Below, in pieces: positions 1 through 5,930 of a stretch of 6,239 nucleotides of DNA. The DNA comes from Niastella sp. (GTDB lineage Bacteria > Bacteroidota > Bacteroidia > Chitinophagales > Chitinophagaceae). The DNA lies in the NCBI GenBank assembly GCA_021154515.1, contig JAJKIL010000197.1:1-6239 (forward strand). Direction: 5' to 3'. How positions within the stretch are numbered: position 1 is the stretch's first letter; every line of letters starts with the position of its first letter. Both the position numbers and the translations under genes were made by a program. The notes below the pieces were generated by a model that had not been told where the DNA came from, did no database searches, and was given only the letters and a program-made list of their open reading frames with translations.

Positions 1-326
1 ACCAGGCTTACCAGGCTCATGATTATCATTAACCCGGCATTGAATAATAATTTGGAAAGAATAAAATCGCGCGCGCCCGCGATCGTATAAAAATATAGCA
101 TCCGGCCATGGCTTTCCTGCAGAAAACTTTTCGCTACCGCATTCACACAAATAAATAACTGTATCATCCAGAACAACCCGTTCCATACTTTTTCTTCGGG
201 CTGGTTCATGGCCAGGTATAAAACAAAGATGGTGGAGGCTACATACAACAGGATACCGTAAAAAGTGTATTGCTGTCTTATTTCCAGCAACAGGTCTTTC
301 TTAATTAGCGCAATTATGTGATTCAA
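1..326 (-). CDS. ccmB: CcmB-like heme exporter permease, N-terminal half (cut by window edge)
   Basis: Membrane subunit of the CcmABC-type ABC transporter used in cytochrome c maturation, acting in the inner membrane with the ATPase CcmA. The minus strand reads open from a TTG codon at 324-326 to the left edge, giving 108 residues; the family is about 220 long, so roughly half is missing. Visible features: a short basic/amphipathic head (IALIKKDLLLEIRQQY, residues 5-20), a first membrane segment at about 22-40, a second at about 49-67, the family-like stretch FLQESHGRMLYFYT (68-81) followed by the I-L-S-K element (89-92), and the start of a third membrane segment. No ATG is available before residue 41, inside the first membrane segment, and an in-frame stop lies 24 bases before the TTG, so TTG is the likely start. 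It follows tdk by 58 bp on the same strand, possibly as one transcript. Another ABC-2 type permease is the alternative, but the sequence pattern fits CcmB better. Confidence 0.83.
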   Translation of the reverse strand, partial: MNHIIALIKKDLLLEIRQQYTFYGILLYVASTIFVLYLAMNQPEEKVWNGLFWMIQLFICVNAVAKSFLQESHGRMLYFYTIAGARDFILSKLLFNAGLMIIMSLVSL

Positions 327-384
327 CGATTTGATAAATGTTTTAAGTTAAGCGATGCAATATTAACATTCATTTGCAAATTGC

Positions 385-954
385 TTATGGTACTTCATAA
401 TAACACTTTCTGCACCGTGGTTCGTACAGATCCTTTTCACCCAGCAATACCTGTGTTTTATCAGCCTTTTTACGAAAGGAATAATTGGCAATATTGCCAC
501 ATTTAACACATATGGCGTGCAGCTTGGTTATATAATCGGCTTTGGCTAGCAGAAAGGGCATTTGCCCAAACGGTTTTCCGGTATAATCCATGTCCAAACC
601 CGCCACAATGACGCGTCTTCCTTTTAATGCCAGCTGATCGCACACGTCAGGTAACTGATCGTCGAAGAATTGCGCTTCGTCAATACCAATTACGTCAGCT
701 TCATTATGCAATAATAAAATGGTTTGTGAGTTATCAATAGGCGTACTTAGAATGGCATTTTCGTCGTGCGATACAATGTTGTGAACATCATACCGTACAT
801 CAATCTTAGGCTTAAAGATTTCTACCCGCAGGTTGGCGATCTTTGCCCGTTTTAGTCTCCGGATCAATTCTTCGGTTTTTCCGGAAAACATAGACCCGCA
901 AATTACTTCAATACTGCCCCGGCGCTCACCCGATATATTTGGTTCTATAAACAT
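385..954 (-). CDS. tdk: Thymidine kinase (type II, TK1-like)
   Basis: Phosphorylates thymidine to dTMP with ATP in the cytoplasmic pyrimidine salvage pathway. The 189-residue product has the P-loop GSMFSGKT at residues 20-27, a Walker B/catalytic motif DEAQFF at 92-97 (E93 is the expected catalytic base), the AGLDMDYTGKPFG segment of the substrate-binding region at 118-130, and two Cys pairs, C149/C152 and C181/C184, that form the zinc site of TK1-type enzymes. Length and domain order are normal for the family. The frame stays open upstream to an ATG at 993, but I chose the ATG at 954: Bacteroidota homologues typically begin with MFIEPN, and the 13 extra residues do not resemble the family and would use up the 93-bp divergent intergenic space. 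It is divergent from the unknown gene at 1048 and upstream of the ccmB-like gene. Confidence 0.95.
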   Translation of the reverse strand: MFIEPNISGERRGSIEVICGSMFSGKTEELIRRLKRAKIANLRVEIFKPKIDVRYDVHNIVSHDENAILSTPIDNSQTILLLHNEADVIGIDEAQFFDDQLPDVCDQLALKGRRVIVAGLDMDYTGKPFGQMPFLLAKADYITKLHAICVKCGNIANYSFRKKADKTQVLLGEKDLYEPRCRKCYYEVP

Positions 955-997
955 CTTAACGGAAATAGGTACAATAATTGTTAACTTTATCATTTAG

Positions 998-1028
998 CTC
1001 TAACCATCAATCAATTAACTCTAACCAT
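998..1028. repeat. Spaced direct repeat in the tdk/unknown-gene divergent region
   Basis: The 10-mer CTCTAACCAT occurs at 998-1007 and again at 1019-1028, start to start 21 bp apart, about two helical turns, so both copies would face the same side of the DNA. It lies in the 93-bp region between the divergent starts of tdk (954) and the gene at 1048, 19 bp before the latter start. The repeat is seen directly; a role as a regulator binding site is only inferred, and a chance duplication is possible in such AT-rich DNA. Confidence 0.45.
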
Positions 1029-1047
1029 AAAAAAGTACCCGCTTATT

Positions 1048-1914
1048 ATGGAACGTTTAGCACAACTTATTGGCAAATTAAATGAACAATTTGCACAAAA
1101 CGCCGATCCGTTTCAACTATTAGTAACTGCCCAATTAATTGAAACAGAATTGGTACAGATGTCAACGTCCACACACCGGGTTGTTAACTCATCCAAAGTG
1201 GCGGTGGTAATGCCGGCGGCTAATGGTCATAGCTACCAGGCCCGGCCTGTAGTGGTGGAAAACCCCACACCAAAGGTGGTAAATACCCCCGCGGCGGCTG
1301 CAGAACCACCGGTTGAAGTACAGGCGCCTGTTGTAGAAGCTCCGGCTGTAGTGGAAACTCCGATTGTAGTGGAAACTCCGGTTGTTGTCGAAGAAGCTTT
1401 ACCTGTGGTAGTTACCCCGGCAGTGGTGAACGGAAAAGGCACTAATGGAAATGTGGAAAAAAATAATAACCACAACGGTACTAATGGTAATAATGGTCAT
1501 CACCATGACGCCCAGGCTGAATATGGGTGGAAAATTGATCCCCTGCGCGAAGTACCCACTTTAGCGCATCAACAGGTTGTTAAAGAACTGAATGAAGTGA
1601 TGGCAACTAAAAGCTCTTCCCTTAATGAAAAGTTAAAAGAAGAGGTGAAAGAAGTTGCGCATGTGTTGAACGATGCGCCGGTACGCGATCTGCGCCGGGC
1701 TATCGGTATCAATGATCGTTTTGTATTTATCAGTGAACTTTTCCGCAACGACGAAGTGATGTATGAACGCAGCATAAAAACCATTAATGGTTTTCGCATA
1801 TTGCCTGAAGCCCAGTACTGGATTGAACGGGAATTAAAAGTAAAACTGGGCTGGGACGAAAACAAGGAAAGCACCCGCCACTTTTATCAGCTGGTTAAAA
1901 GACGGTTCTCCTGA
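1048..1914 (+). CDS. Conserved protein of unknown function with Pro/Val repeat linker and helical C-terminal domain
   Basis: I cannot assign a function. The 288 residues divide into four parts: a probably helical head (1-40); a Pro/Val/Glu-rich linker (about 67-127) with hexapeptide repeats of the form VVE-T/A-P-x; an Asn/Gly/His-rich stretch (129-153, ending in HHH); and an ordered, charged, helix-rich C-terminal part (about 158-288). The last part contains LNDAPVRDLRRAIGINDRFV at 207-226, then SELF, the segment YERSIKTINGF (239-249), and a basic tail ending KRRFS. The IGINDRF...ELF...TIN pattern recalls the C-terminal regions of uncharacterised Bacteroidota proteins; that is from memory, not a search. 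No signal peptide or membrane segment is visible, so it is probably cytoplasmic. The linker is superficially TonB-like, but a membrane anchor is missing. It is transcribed alone: tdk diverges upstream, and waaA converges and overlaps its last 28 bases. ATG at 1048 is the natural start because the helical head begins there. Confidence 0.85.
   Translation: MERLAQLIGKLNEQFAQNADPFQLLVTAQLIETELVQMSTSTHRVVNSSKVAVVMPAANGHSYQARPVVVENPTPKVVNTPAAAAEPPVEVQAPVVEAPAVVETPIVVETPVVVEEALPVVVTPAVVNGKGTNGNVEKNNNHNGTNGNNGHHHDAQAEYGWKIDPLREVPTLAHQQVVKELNEVMATKSSSLNEKLKEEVKEVAHVLNDAPVRDLRRAIGINDRFVFISELFRNDEVMYERSIKTINGFRILPEAQYWIERELKVKLGWDENKESTRHFYQLVKRRFS
1330..1383 (+). repeat. Three in-frame 18-bp tandem repeats
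   Basis: Three imperfect 18-bp units lie at 1330-1347, 1348-1365 and 1366-1383. The second and third differ at one or two bases (GTAGTGGAAACTCCG is shared). They encode VVEAPA, VVETPI and VVETPV, residues 95-112 of the unknown protein, and degenerate copies flank them on both sides (VEVQAP before, VVVTPA after). Because the unit is a multiple of three, copy-number change would lengthen or shorten the linker without breaking the frame. Confidence 0.8.
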
Positions 1915-3197
1915 ATGTATTGCATTATCTTTTCTGTTGCTCCTTTTTTATTATAAACGTAATTACGGGCTGCCTGACAGCTTACCTGGTAACTATCGGT
2001 ATCTGTCAGCAGGTCGTTGCACGTTTTCTCCAATTCCAGCGCCGTATTGATCACTAAGGCGCCGCCCGCCTGTACCAGTTCAACTGCCTCAATGTATTTT
2101 TCGTACACAGGTCCATGCACCACCGGTTTGCCGTATACGGCAGCCTCCAGCACATTGTGTACGCCATCATCGCCAAAGCCACCCCCTATATACGTAATAG
2201 TTGCATATTTATACAGCTTCGAAAGCATGCCAATATTGTCGATGATCAATGTATTGGGCTCCTGCTTTTCTGAAGGCAACTGTTTATTTCTGGCCACTGG
2301 CCTGGGCGAAGGAGAGAGGTGTGCCGCCAGTTTTGAGAACCGGATGCTGTGTTTGAATAACTTTTCAATTTCCTTCAGGTGCTCTTCATGTATTTCATGC
2401 GGCGCAATAATGAACTTTATATCGGAATGCGTATTGGCATAATGGTCCAATTCCTCTTCATCCTCTGTCCAGGTGCTGCCTGCAACAATCACTTTGCTGT
2501 TACCACAAAACTGTTCAACCAGGTCAATGGGTTTGAACTGTTCGGCAATCTGAACAACGCGGTCGAAGCGGGTGTCGCCACTTACGCTTACATTATTGGT
2601 AAAGCCAATAGTGCGCAGTAATTCTTTTGAGGTATCGGTTTGAACAAACAGGTGATTAAAACTTTCCAGCATATACCAGTGCAGGCGGCCATACCATTTA
2701 AAGAAGGGCTGGTCGGGTCTGAAAATGCCTGATACCAACAACAGGGGAACCTGTTTCTTTTTTAATTCAGTTAAATAATAGAACCAGTATTCGTATTTGA
2801 TCCAGATTACCAGGTTGGGTTGCACCAGGCTGATGAATTTGCGGGCATTGGCTTTTGAATCCATTGGCAGGTACATCACGAAATCGGCGCCGGAATTGTT
2901 TTTCCGCACTTCGTAGCCGCTGGGAGAGAAGAAGGTGAGTAAAGTTTTGGCGGTGGGATATTGTTGTTTTATGGCTTCCAGTACCGGCCGTCCCTGCTCA
3001 AATTCGCCCAGGGATGAGCAATGCATCCAAACAAGCGGACCTCCATTCTCTGGCTCGCCCGCCCTGATTGTCTTTAATTCAGTCCAGATATCCTTTCTTC
3101 CATTACGCCATTTCCGCGCCTTGGGGTTCCACAGGGCGGTAATTCGGATTCCAACAGTGTATAAAAACAAAAAGATATTGTAAATAAACAGGTGCAC
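1887..3197 (-). CDS. waaA: 3-deoxy-D-manno-octulosonic acid (KDO) transferase, GT30 family
   Basis: Transfers KDO from CMP-KDO to the lipid A precursor at the inner face of the cytoplasmic membrane, the step joining lipid A to the LPS core. The 436 residues match the usual length (about 425). An N-terminal hydrophobic segment (4-20) would anchor it. The acceptor-side domain holds HCSSLGEFEQGRPVLE (59-74), where E65 is the expected catalytic base, and TFFSPSGYEVR (88-98). The donor-side domain holds GSTWTEDEEEL (240-250), APHE (265-268) and the signature IGGGFGDDGVHNVLEAA (337-353) followed by GKPVVHGP. The segment KYEYW (134-138) stands where many proteobacterial enzymes have ETELW. Residues about 291-315 look like a flexible lineage-specific loop. 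The start is GTG at 3195-3197: the membrane segment begins immediately after it, as in homologues. The 3' end overlaps the convergent unknown gene; upstream it diverges from the nucleotide-sugar operon. Confidence 0.95.
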   Translation of the reverse strand: MHLFIYNIFLFLYTVGIRITALWNPKARKWRNGRKDIWTELKTIRAGEPENGGPLVWMHCSSLGEFEQGRPVLEAIKQQYPTAKTLLTFFSPSGYEVRKNNSGADFVMYLPMDSKANARKFISLVQPNLVIWIKYEYWFYYLTELKKKQVPLLLVSGIFRPDQPFFKWYGRLHWYMLESFNHLFVQTDTSKELLRTIGFTNNVSVSGDTRFDRVVQIAEQFKPIDLVEQFCGNSKVIVAGSTWTEDEEELDHYANTHSDIKFIIAPHEIHEEHLKEIEKLFKHSIRFSKLAAHLSPSPRPVARNKQLPSEKQEPNTLIIDNIGMLSKLYKYATITYIGGGFGDDGVHNVLEAAVYGKPVVHGPVYEKYIEAVELVQAGGALVINTALELEKTCNDLLTDTDSYQVSCQAARNYVYNKKGATEKIMQYIQENRLLTS

Positions 3198-3223
3198 GGT
3201 AATAATTTGATTTCAGAAAACAA

Positions 3224-3254
3224 CAAATGTCGTTTTTATCACCAGAATTGTCAA
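3224..3254 (-). promoter_or_regulatory. Candidate Bacteroidota-type promoter for waaA
   Basis: Read on the minus strand, TTG (3252-3254) is followed after 20 bp by GACATTTG (3224-3231), matching TAnnTTTG at all fixed positions except the first. Transcription would start near 3219, leaving a leader of about 20 bases before the GTG start of waaA. The spacing equals that of the better promoter facing the other way. The match is imperfect and the assignment is inferred. Confidence 0.45.
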
Positions 3255-3335
3255 ATAGCGAAAAACTAATACCTCCCGGCACTGATTATATACCACAATA
3301 AATTTACATATGGTTGTAGATTCGGGAGTTTCCTG

Positions 3336-3352
3336 ATACCACTATTGGGTAT
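3336..3352. repeat. Small inverted repeat just upstream of the operon promoter
   Basis: ATACC at 3336-3340 and GGTAT at 3348-3352 are perfectly complementary around a 7-base centre, ending 4 bp before the -33 TTG of the operon promoter. The left arm is part of ATACCAC, which also occurs at 3290-3296. The placement would suit an activator or repressor site, but the arms are short and may be chance. Confidence 0.3.
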
Positions 3353-3356
3353 ATGC

Positions 3357-3387
3357 TTGCTTACACCGTTTTTTTGCAGTACGTTTG
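3357..3387 (+). promoter_or_regulatory. Bacteroidota-type promoter of the nucleotide-sugar operon
   Basis: TTG at 3357-3359, a 20-bp spacer, then TACGTTTG at 3380-3387, a perfect match to the -7 consensus TAnnTTTG of the Bacteroidota primary sigma factor. Transcription should start a few bases after 3387, near 3392, giving a leader of about 26 bases before the aminotransferase ATG at 3418. It is the clearest promoter in the window and probably drives the aminotransferase, ugd and decarboxylase genes together. Confidence 0.7.
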
Positions 3388-3417
3388 TGCCCGTTTTAAT
3401 TAAAAAAAGGATAAGGA

Positions 3418-4551
3418 ATGCAGCCCATACAAATGGTTGATTTAAAGCAGCAATACGCGAAAATAAAGGCAGAAGTAGATGCAGCAATTCAGGAAGTAAT
3501 AAATACCACCGCTTTCATTCACGGAAAAGCGGTTCAGGATTTTGCTGCCGGGTTAAGTAAATACCTGGGAGTTAAACATGTTATTCCCTGTGCCAATGGA
3601 ACCGATGCCCTTCAAATCGCATTAATGGCTTTGGATCTGAAACCAGGCGATGAGGTGATCACCCCTTCATTTACTTTTATTGCTACTACCGAAGTAGTGG
3701 CGTTGTTACAGTTAAAACCTGTATTTGTAGAAGTAGATCCGAAAACCTTTTGTATTGATCCCATAGCCATTGAAAAGGCAATAACGCCCAAAACAAAGGC
3801 TATTATCCCCGTTCACTTATACGGACAGGCAGCCAATATGGAAGCCATTATGGAAATAGCCAACCGTCATAAGATCCCGGTCATTGAGGACAATGCACAG
3901 GCAATCGGGGGCGATATTACCCTGAGCAATGGCGCCGTTAAAAAAACGGGTACCTTGGGTACCATTGGTACCACTTCTTTCTTTCCTTCTAAAAATCTGG
4001 GTTGCTATGGTGATGGTGGCGCTATCTTTACCAACGATGATGCATTGGCTGAAGCATTGAAAATGATTGCCAACCATGGCCAGTCAAAAAGATATTATCA
4101 CGATCGTGTTGGCTGTAACAGCCGGCTCGACAGCATACAGGCAGCTGTGTTGAATGTAAAGCTGCCACGTTTGGATGAATATATTGCCGCACGTCGCACT
4201 GCCGCTGATTTTTACGATAAGGCTTTTGCCGGAAATGCAAAGATCACGGTTCCATACAGGGCGTCCTATAGCAATCACGTCTTCCATCAATATACTTTAT
4301 TGCTCGAAGGCGTTGACCGCGATGCTCTGAACCAGTTCCTGGCTGGTCATGGTATTCCCTCAATGATCTATTATCCGGTACCTGCACATCGTCAGAAAAT
4401 GTTTGAGGCCTTTGGTGGCGCCCAATATGAGTTGGCAACAACCGATTGGCTCACCGAACGTGTAATTTCCTTACCTATGCATACCGAACTGAGTACTGAA
4501 CAGCTCCAGTTTATTACCAGTAAAGTATTGGAGTTTATTAATAAACAGTAA
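3418..4551 (+). CDS. DegT/DnrJ/EryC1-family PLP-dependent nucleotide-sugar aminotransferase (WbpE-like)
   Basis: Transfers an amino group, usually from glutamate, to a keto group on a nucleotide-activated sugar, in the cytoplasm. The 377 residues are typical of the family. Visible landmarks: MVDLKQQYAKIK at the N-terminus (6-17); the cofactor-phosphate loop ANGTDALQ (59-66); PGDEVITPSFTFIATTE (76-92); IEDNAQAIGG (156-165) with D158 expected to contact the PLP ring nitrogen; SFFPSKNLGCYGDGGAIFTN (187-206) with K192 as the PLP lysine; NHGQ (219-222) and NSRLDSIQAA (234-243). From memory, the FFPSK-LGCYGDGGAIFTNDD run and the NSRLD segment resemble WbpE/WlbC, which act on UDP-3-keto-GlcNAc uronate, but the substrate cannot be fixed from sequence alone. 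An AAAGGA at 3406-3411 is a plausible ribosome site for the ATG at 3418. It is first gene of the operon, with ugd 37 bp downstream. Confidence 0.93.
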   Translation: MQPIQMVDLKQQYAKIKAEVDAAIQEVINTTAFIHGKAVQDFAAGLSKYLGVKHVIPCANGTDALQIALMALDLKPGDEVITPSFTFIATTEVVALLQLKPVFVEVDPKTFCIDPIAIEKAITPKTKAIIPVHLYGQAANMEAIMEIANRHKIPVIEDNAQAIGGDITLSNGAVKKTGTLGTIGTTSFFPSKNLGCYGDGGAIFTNDDALAEALKMIANHGQSKRYYHDRVGCNSRLDSIQAAVLNVKLPRLDEYIAARRTAADFYDKAFAGNAKITVPYRASYSNHVFHQYTLLLEGVDRDALNQFLAGHGIPSMIYYPVPAHRQKMFEAFGGAQYELATTDWLTERVISLPMHTELSTEQLQFITSKVLEFINKQ

Positions 4552-4588
4552 CTAATTAGCGTTAAGGCACAATTAAATTAACTTTAAA

Positions 4589-5911
4589 ATGAAAATCGCA
4601 GTTGTAGGCACGGGCTACGTAGGTCTGGTAACCGGAACCTGTTTTGCAGAAACCGGTAACGATGTTACCTGCGTGGATATCGATAAAAAAAAGGTAGAAA
4701 AACTTTCTTCCGGTACGATCACCATTTATGAACCAGGTCTGGAAAAGTTATTCCTTCGTAACGTTAAAGAAGAACGCTTACGCTTTACCACCAGTTTATC
4801 GGAAGGTATCAGAGATGCGGAGATCGTTTTCCTGGCATTGCCAACACCTCCCGGTGAAGATGGAAGCGCCGATCTGAAATACATTCTGGGTGTTGCCAGA
4901 GATCTGGGCGAACTGATGACCGATTATAAAGTGATCGTTGATAAAAGTACCGTGCCTGTTGGTACTGCTGAAAAAGTATATGCAGCCATTGCTAAAACAT
5001 ATGTAGGCGACTTTGATGTGGTGTCGAACCCCGAGTTCCTGCGCGAAGGGCTAGCAGTAGAGGACTTTATGAAATCCGACCGGGTTGTAATAGGCGCTGC
5101 TTCTGAAAGGGCCCGCAAAGTAATGGGCGAATTGTATGCACCGTTTGTGCGTTCAGGTAACCCTATCATTTATATGGATGTTCGCTCAGCCGAGCTGACT
5201 AAATATGCCGCCAACTCCTTCCTGGCTACCAAGATCTCTTTTATGAACGAAGTAGCCCAGTTGTGCGAGCGCCTGGGCGCCGATGTTGATATGGTGCGCC
5301 GGGGTATTGGCAGTGACGACCGTATTGGAAAACGCTTCCTGTTCCCGGGCATCGGGTATGGCGGCAGCTGTTTTCCCAAAGACGTACAGGCGCTGGTGAA
5401 ATCATCCAAAGAAGTAGAGTACGATTTCCAGATCCTGAATGCTGTAATGGATGTGAATGAAAGACAAAAACTGCACCTGCTTCCCAAGATCAAAAGATAT
5501 TTCAAGAATAACCTGAAAGGAAAACGTTTTGCCCTGTGGGGTCTGGCGTTTAAACCTAATACTGATGATATTCGCGAAGCACCGGCTTTATATATCATCG
5601 ATGAACTGGTAAAAGAAGGCGCTTCTATTTGTGCGTATGACCCCGAGGCCATGAACAATGTGCGGGCTTTGTTGGGCGATAAAATTCAATACGCCGACAA
5701 TCAATACGATTGTCTGGAGGGCGCCGATGCGTTGATCATCGCCACCGAGTGGAATGAATTCCGCACGCCTAACTTCCTGAAGATCGTAACGGCACTTAGA
5801 AACAAAGTGATCTTCGACGGACGCAACCTGTTTGAAACAGATGCTATTAAAGAATTAGGATTTTACTACGAAAGCGTGGGCCGGTTAGTAGCTGATCCAG
5901 GTGCTAAATAA
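4589..5911 (+). CDS. ugd: UDP-glucose 6-dehydrogenase
   Basis: Oxidises UDP-glucose twice with NAD+ to UDP-glucuronate, the precursor of uronic-acid and pentose nucleotide sugars; cytoplasmic. The 440 residues have a complete family layout: NAD-binding GTGYVG at 7-12 with the acidic residue D30 ending the next strand; VDKSTVPVGT (117-126); NPEFLREG (147-154); the central helix with K205 in TKYAANSF; and the catalytic loop GIGYGGSCFPKD (254-265) with nucleophile C261 and D265. A second Rossmann domain follows, with LWGLAFKPNTDDIREAP (316-332) and FDGRN (409-413). C261, K205 and D265 correspond closely to the known active-site trio of the streptococcal enzyme. All key residues are intact. It starts 37 bp after the aminotransferase stop and ends in a double stop (TAATAA), 19 bp before the decarboxylase gene. 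A UDP-ManNAc dehydrogenase or GDP-mannose dehydrogenase is less likely given the motif spacing. Confidence 0.95.
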   Translation: MKIAVVGTGYVGLVTGTCFAETGNDVTCVDIDKKKVEKLSSGTITIYEPGLEKLFLRNVKEERLRFTTSLSEGIRDAEIVFLALPTPPGEDGSADLKYILGVARDLGELMTDYKVIVDKSTVPVGTAEKVYAAIAKTYVGDFDVVSNPEFLREGLAVEDFMKSDRVVIGAASERARKVMGELYAPFVRSGNPIIYMDVRSAELTKYAANSFLATKISFMNEVAQLCERLGADVDMVRRGIGSDDRIGKRFLFPGIGYGGSCFPKDVQALVKSSKEVEYDFQILNAVMDVNERQKLHLLPKIKRYFKNNLKGKRFALWGLAFKPNTDDIREAPALYIIDELVKEGASICAYDPEAMNNVRALLGDKIQYADNQYDCLEGADALIIATEWNEFRTPNFLKIVTALRNKVIFDGRNLFETDAIKELGFYYESVGRLVADPGAK

Positions 5912-5930
5912 TAACTAATAAACCTTTCTC

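Noticed and set aside
356..378. TGCAA/TTGCA inverted repeat between tdk and ccmB as a terminator
   Set aside because: The stem is five AT-rich pairs with a 13-base loop and no T-run follows on the minus strand.
318..506. Plus-strand 62-codon open frame across the ccmB/tdk junction
   Set aside because: It overlaps the ccmB start and the tdk 3' end on the opposite strand, has no recognisable motif, and is explained as a shadow.
982..989. TAACTTTA as a -7 element for the gene at 1048
   Set aside because: It lacks the final G and there is no TTG at the right distance upstream.
955..993. Upstream extension of tdk to the ATG at 993
   Set aside because: The extra 13 residues do not look like the family, whose members begin at MFIEPN, and the extension would cover intergenic DNA.
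1233..1475. Minus-strand Thr/Ser/Gly-rich open frame
   Set aside because: It is the mirror of the Pro/Val repeat region; its low complexity follows from the real gene's codons.
2017..2621. Plus-strand open frames opposite waaA
   Set aside because: They are antisense to a complete, well-conserved GT30 gene and show no protein-like motif.
3949..3975. Three GGTACC palindromes in 9-bp tandem spacing inside the aminotransferase
   Set aside because: They encode GTLGTIGTT, a normal Gly/Thr-rich stretch before the PLP lysine, so coding constraint explains them.
4685..4692. Run of eight A in ugd as a slippage or frameshift site
   Set aside because: It encodes Lys codons in an intact frame, and no alternative product is apparent.
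5170..5658. Minus-strand 162-codon open frame opposite ugd
   Set aside because: It is antisense to the ugd catalytic region, with composition expected of a complement frame and no domain signal.
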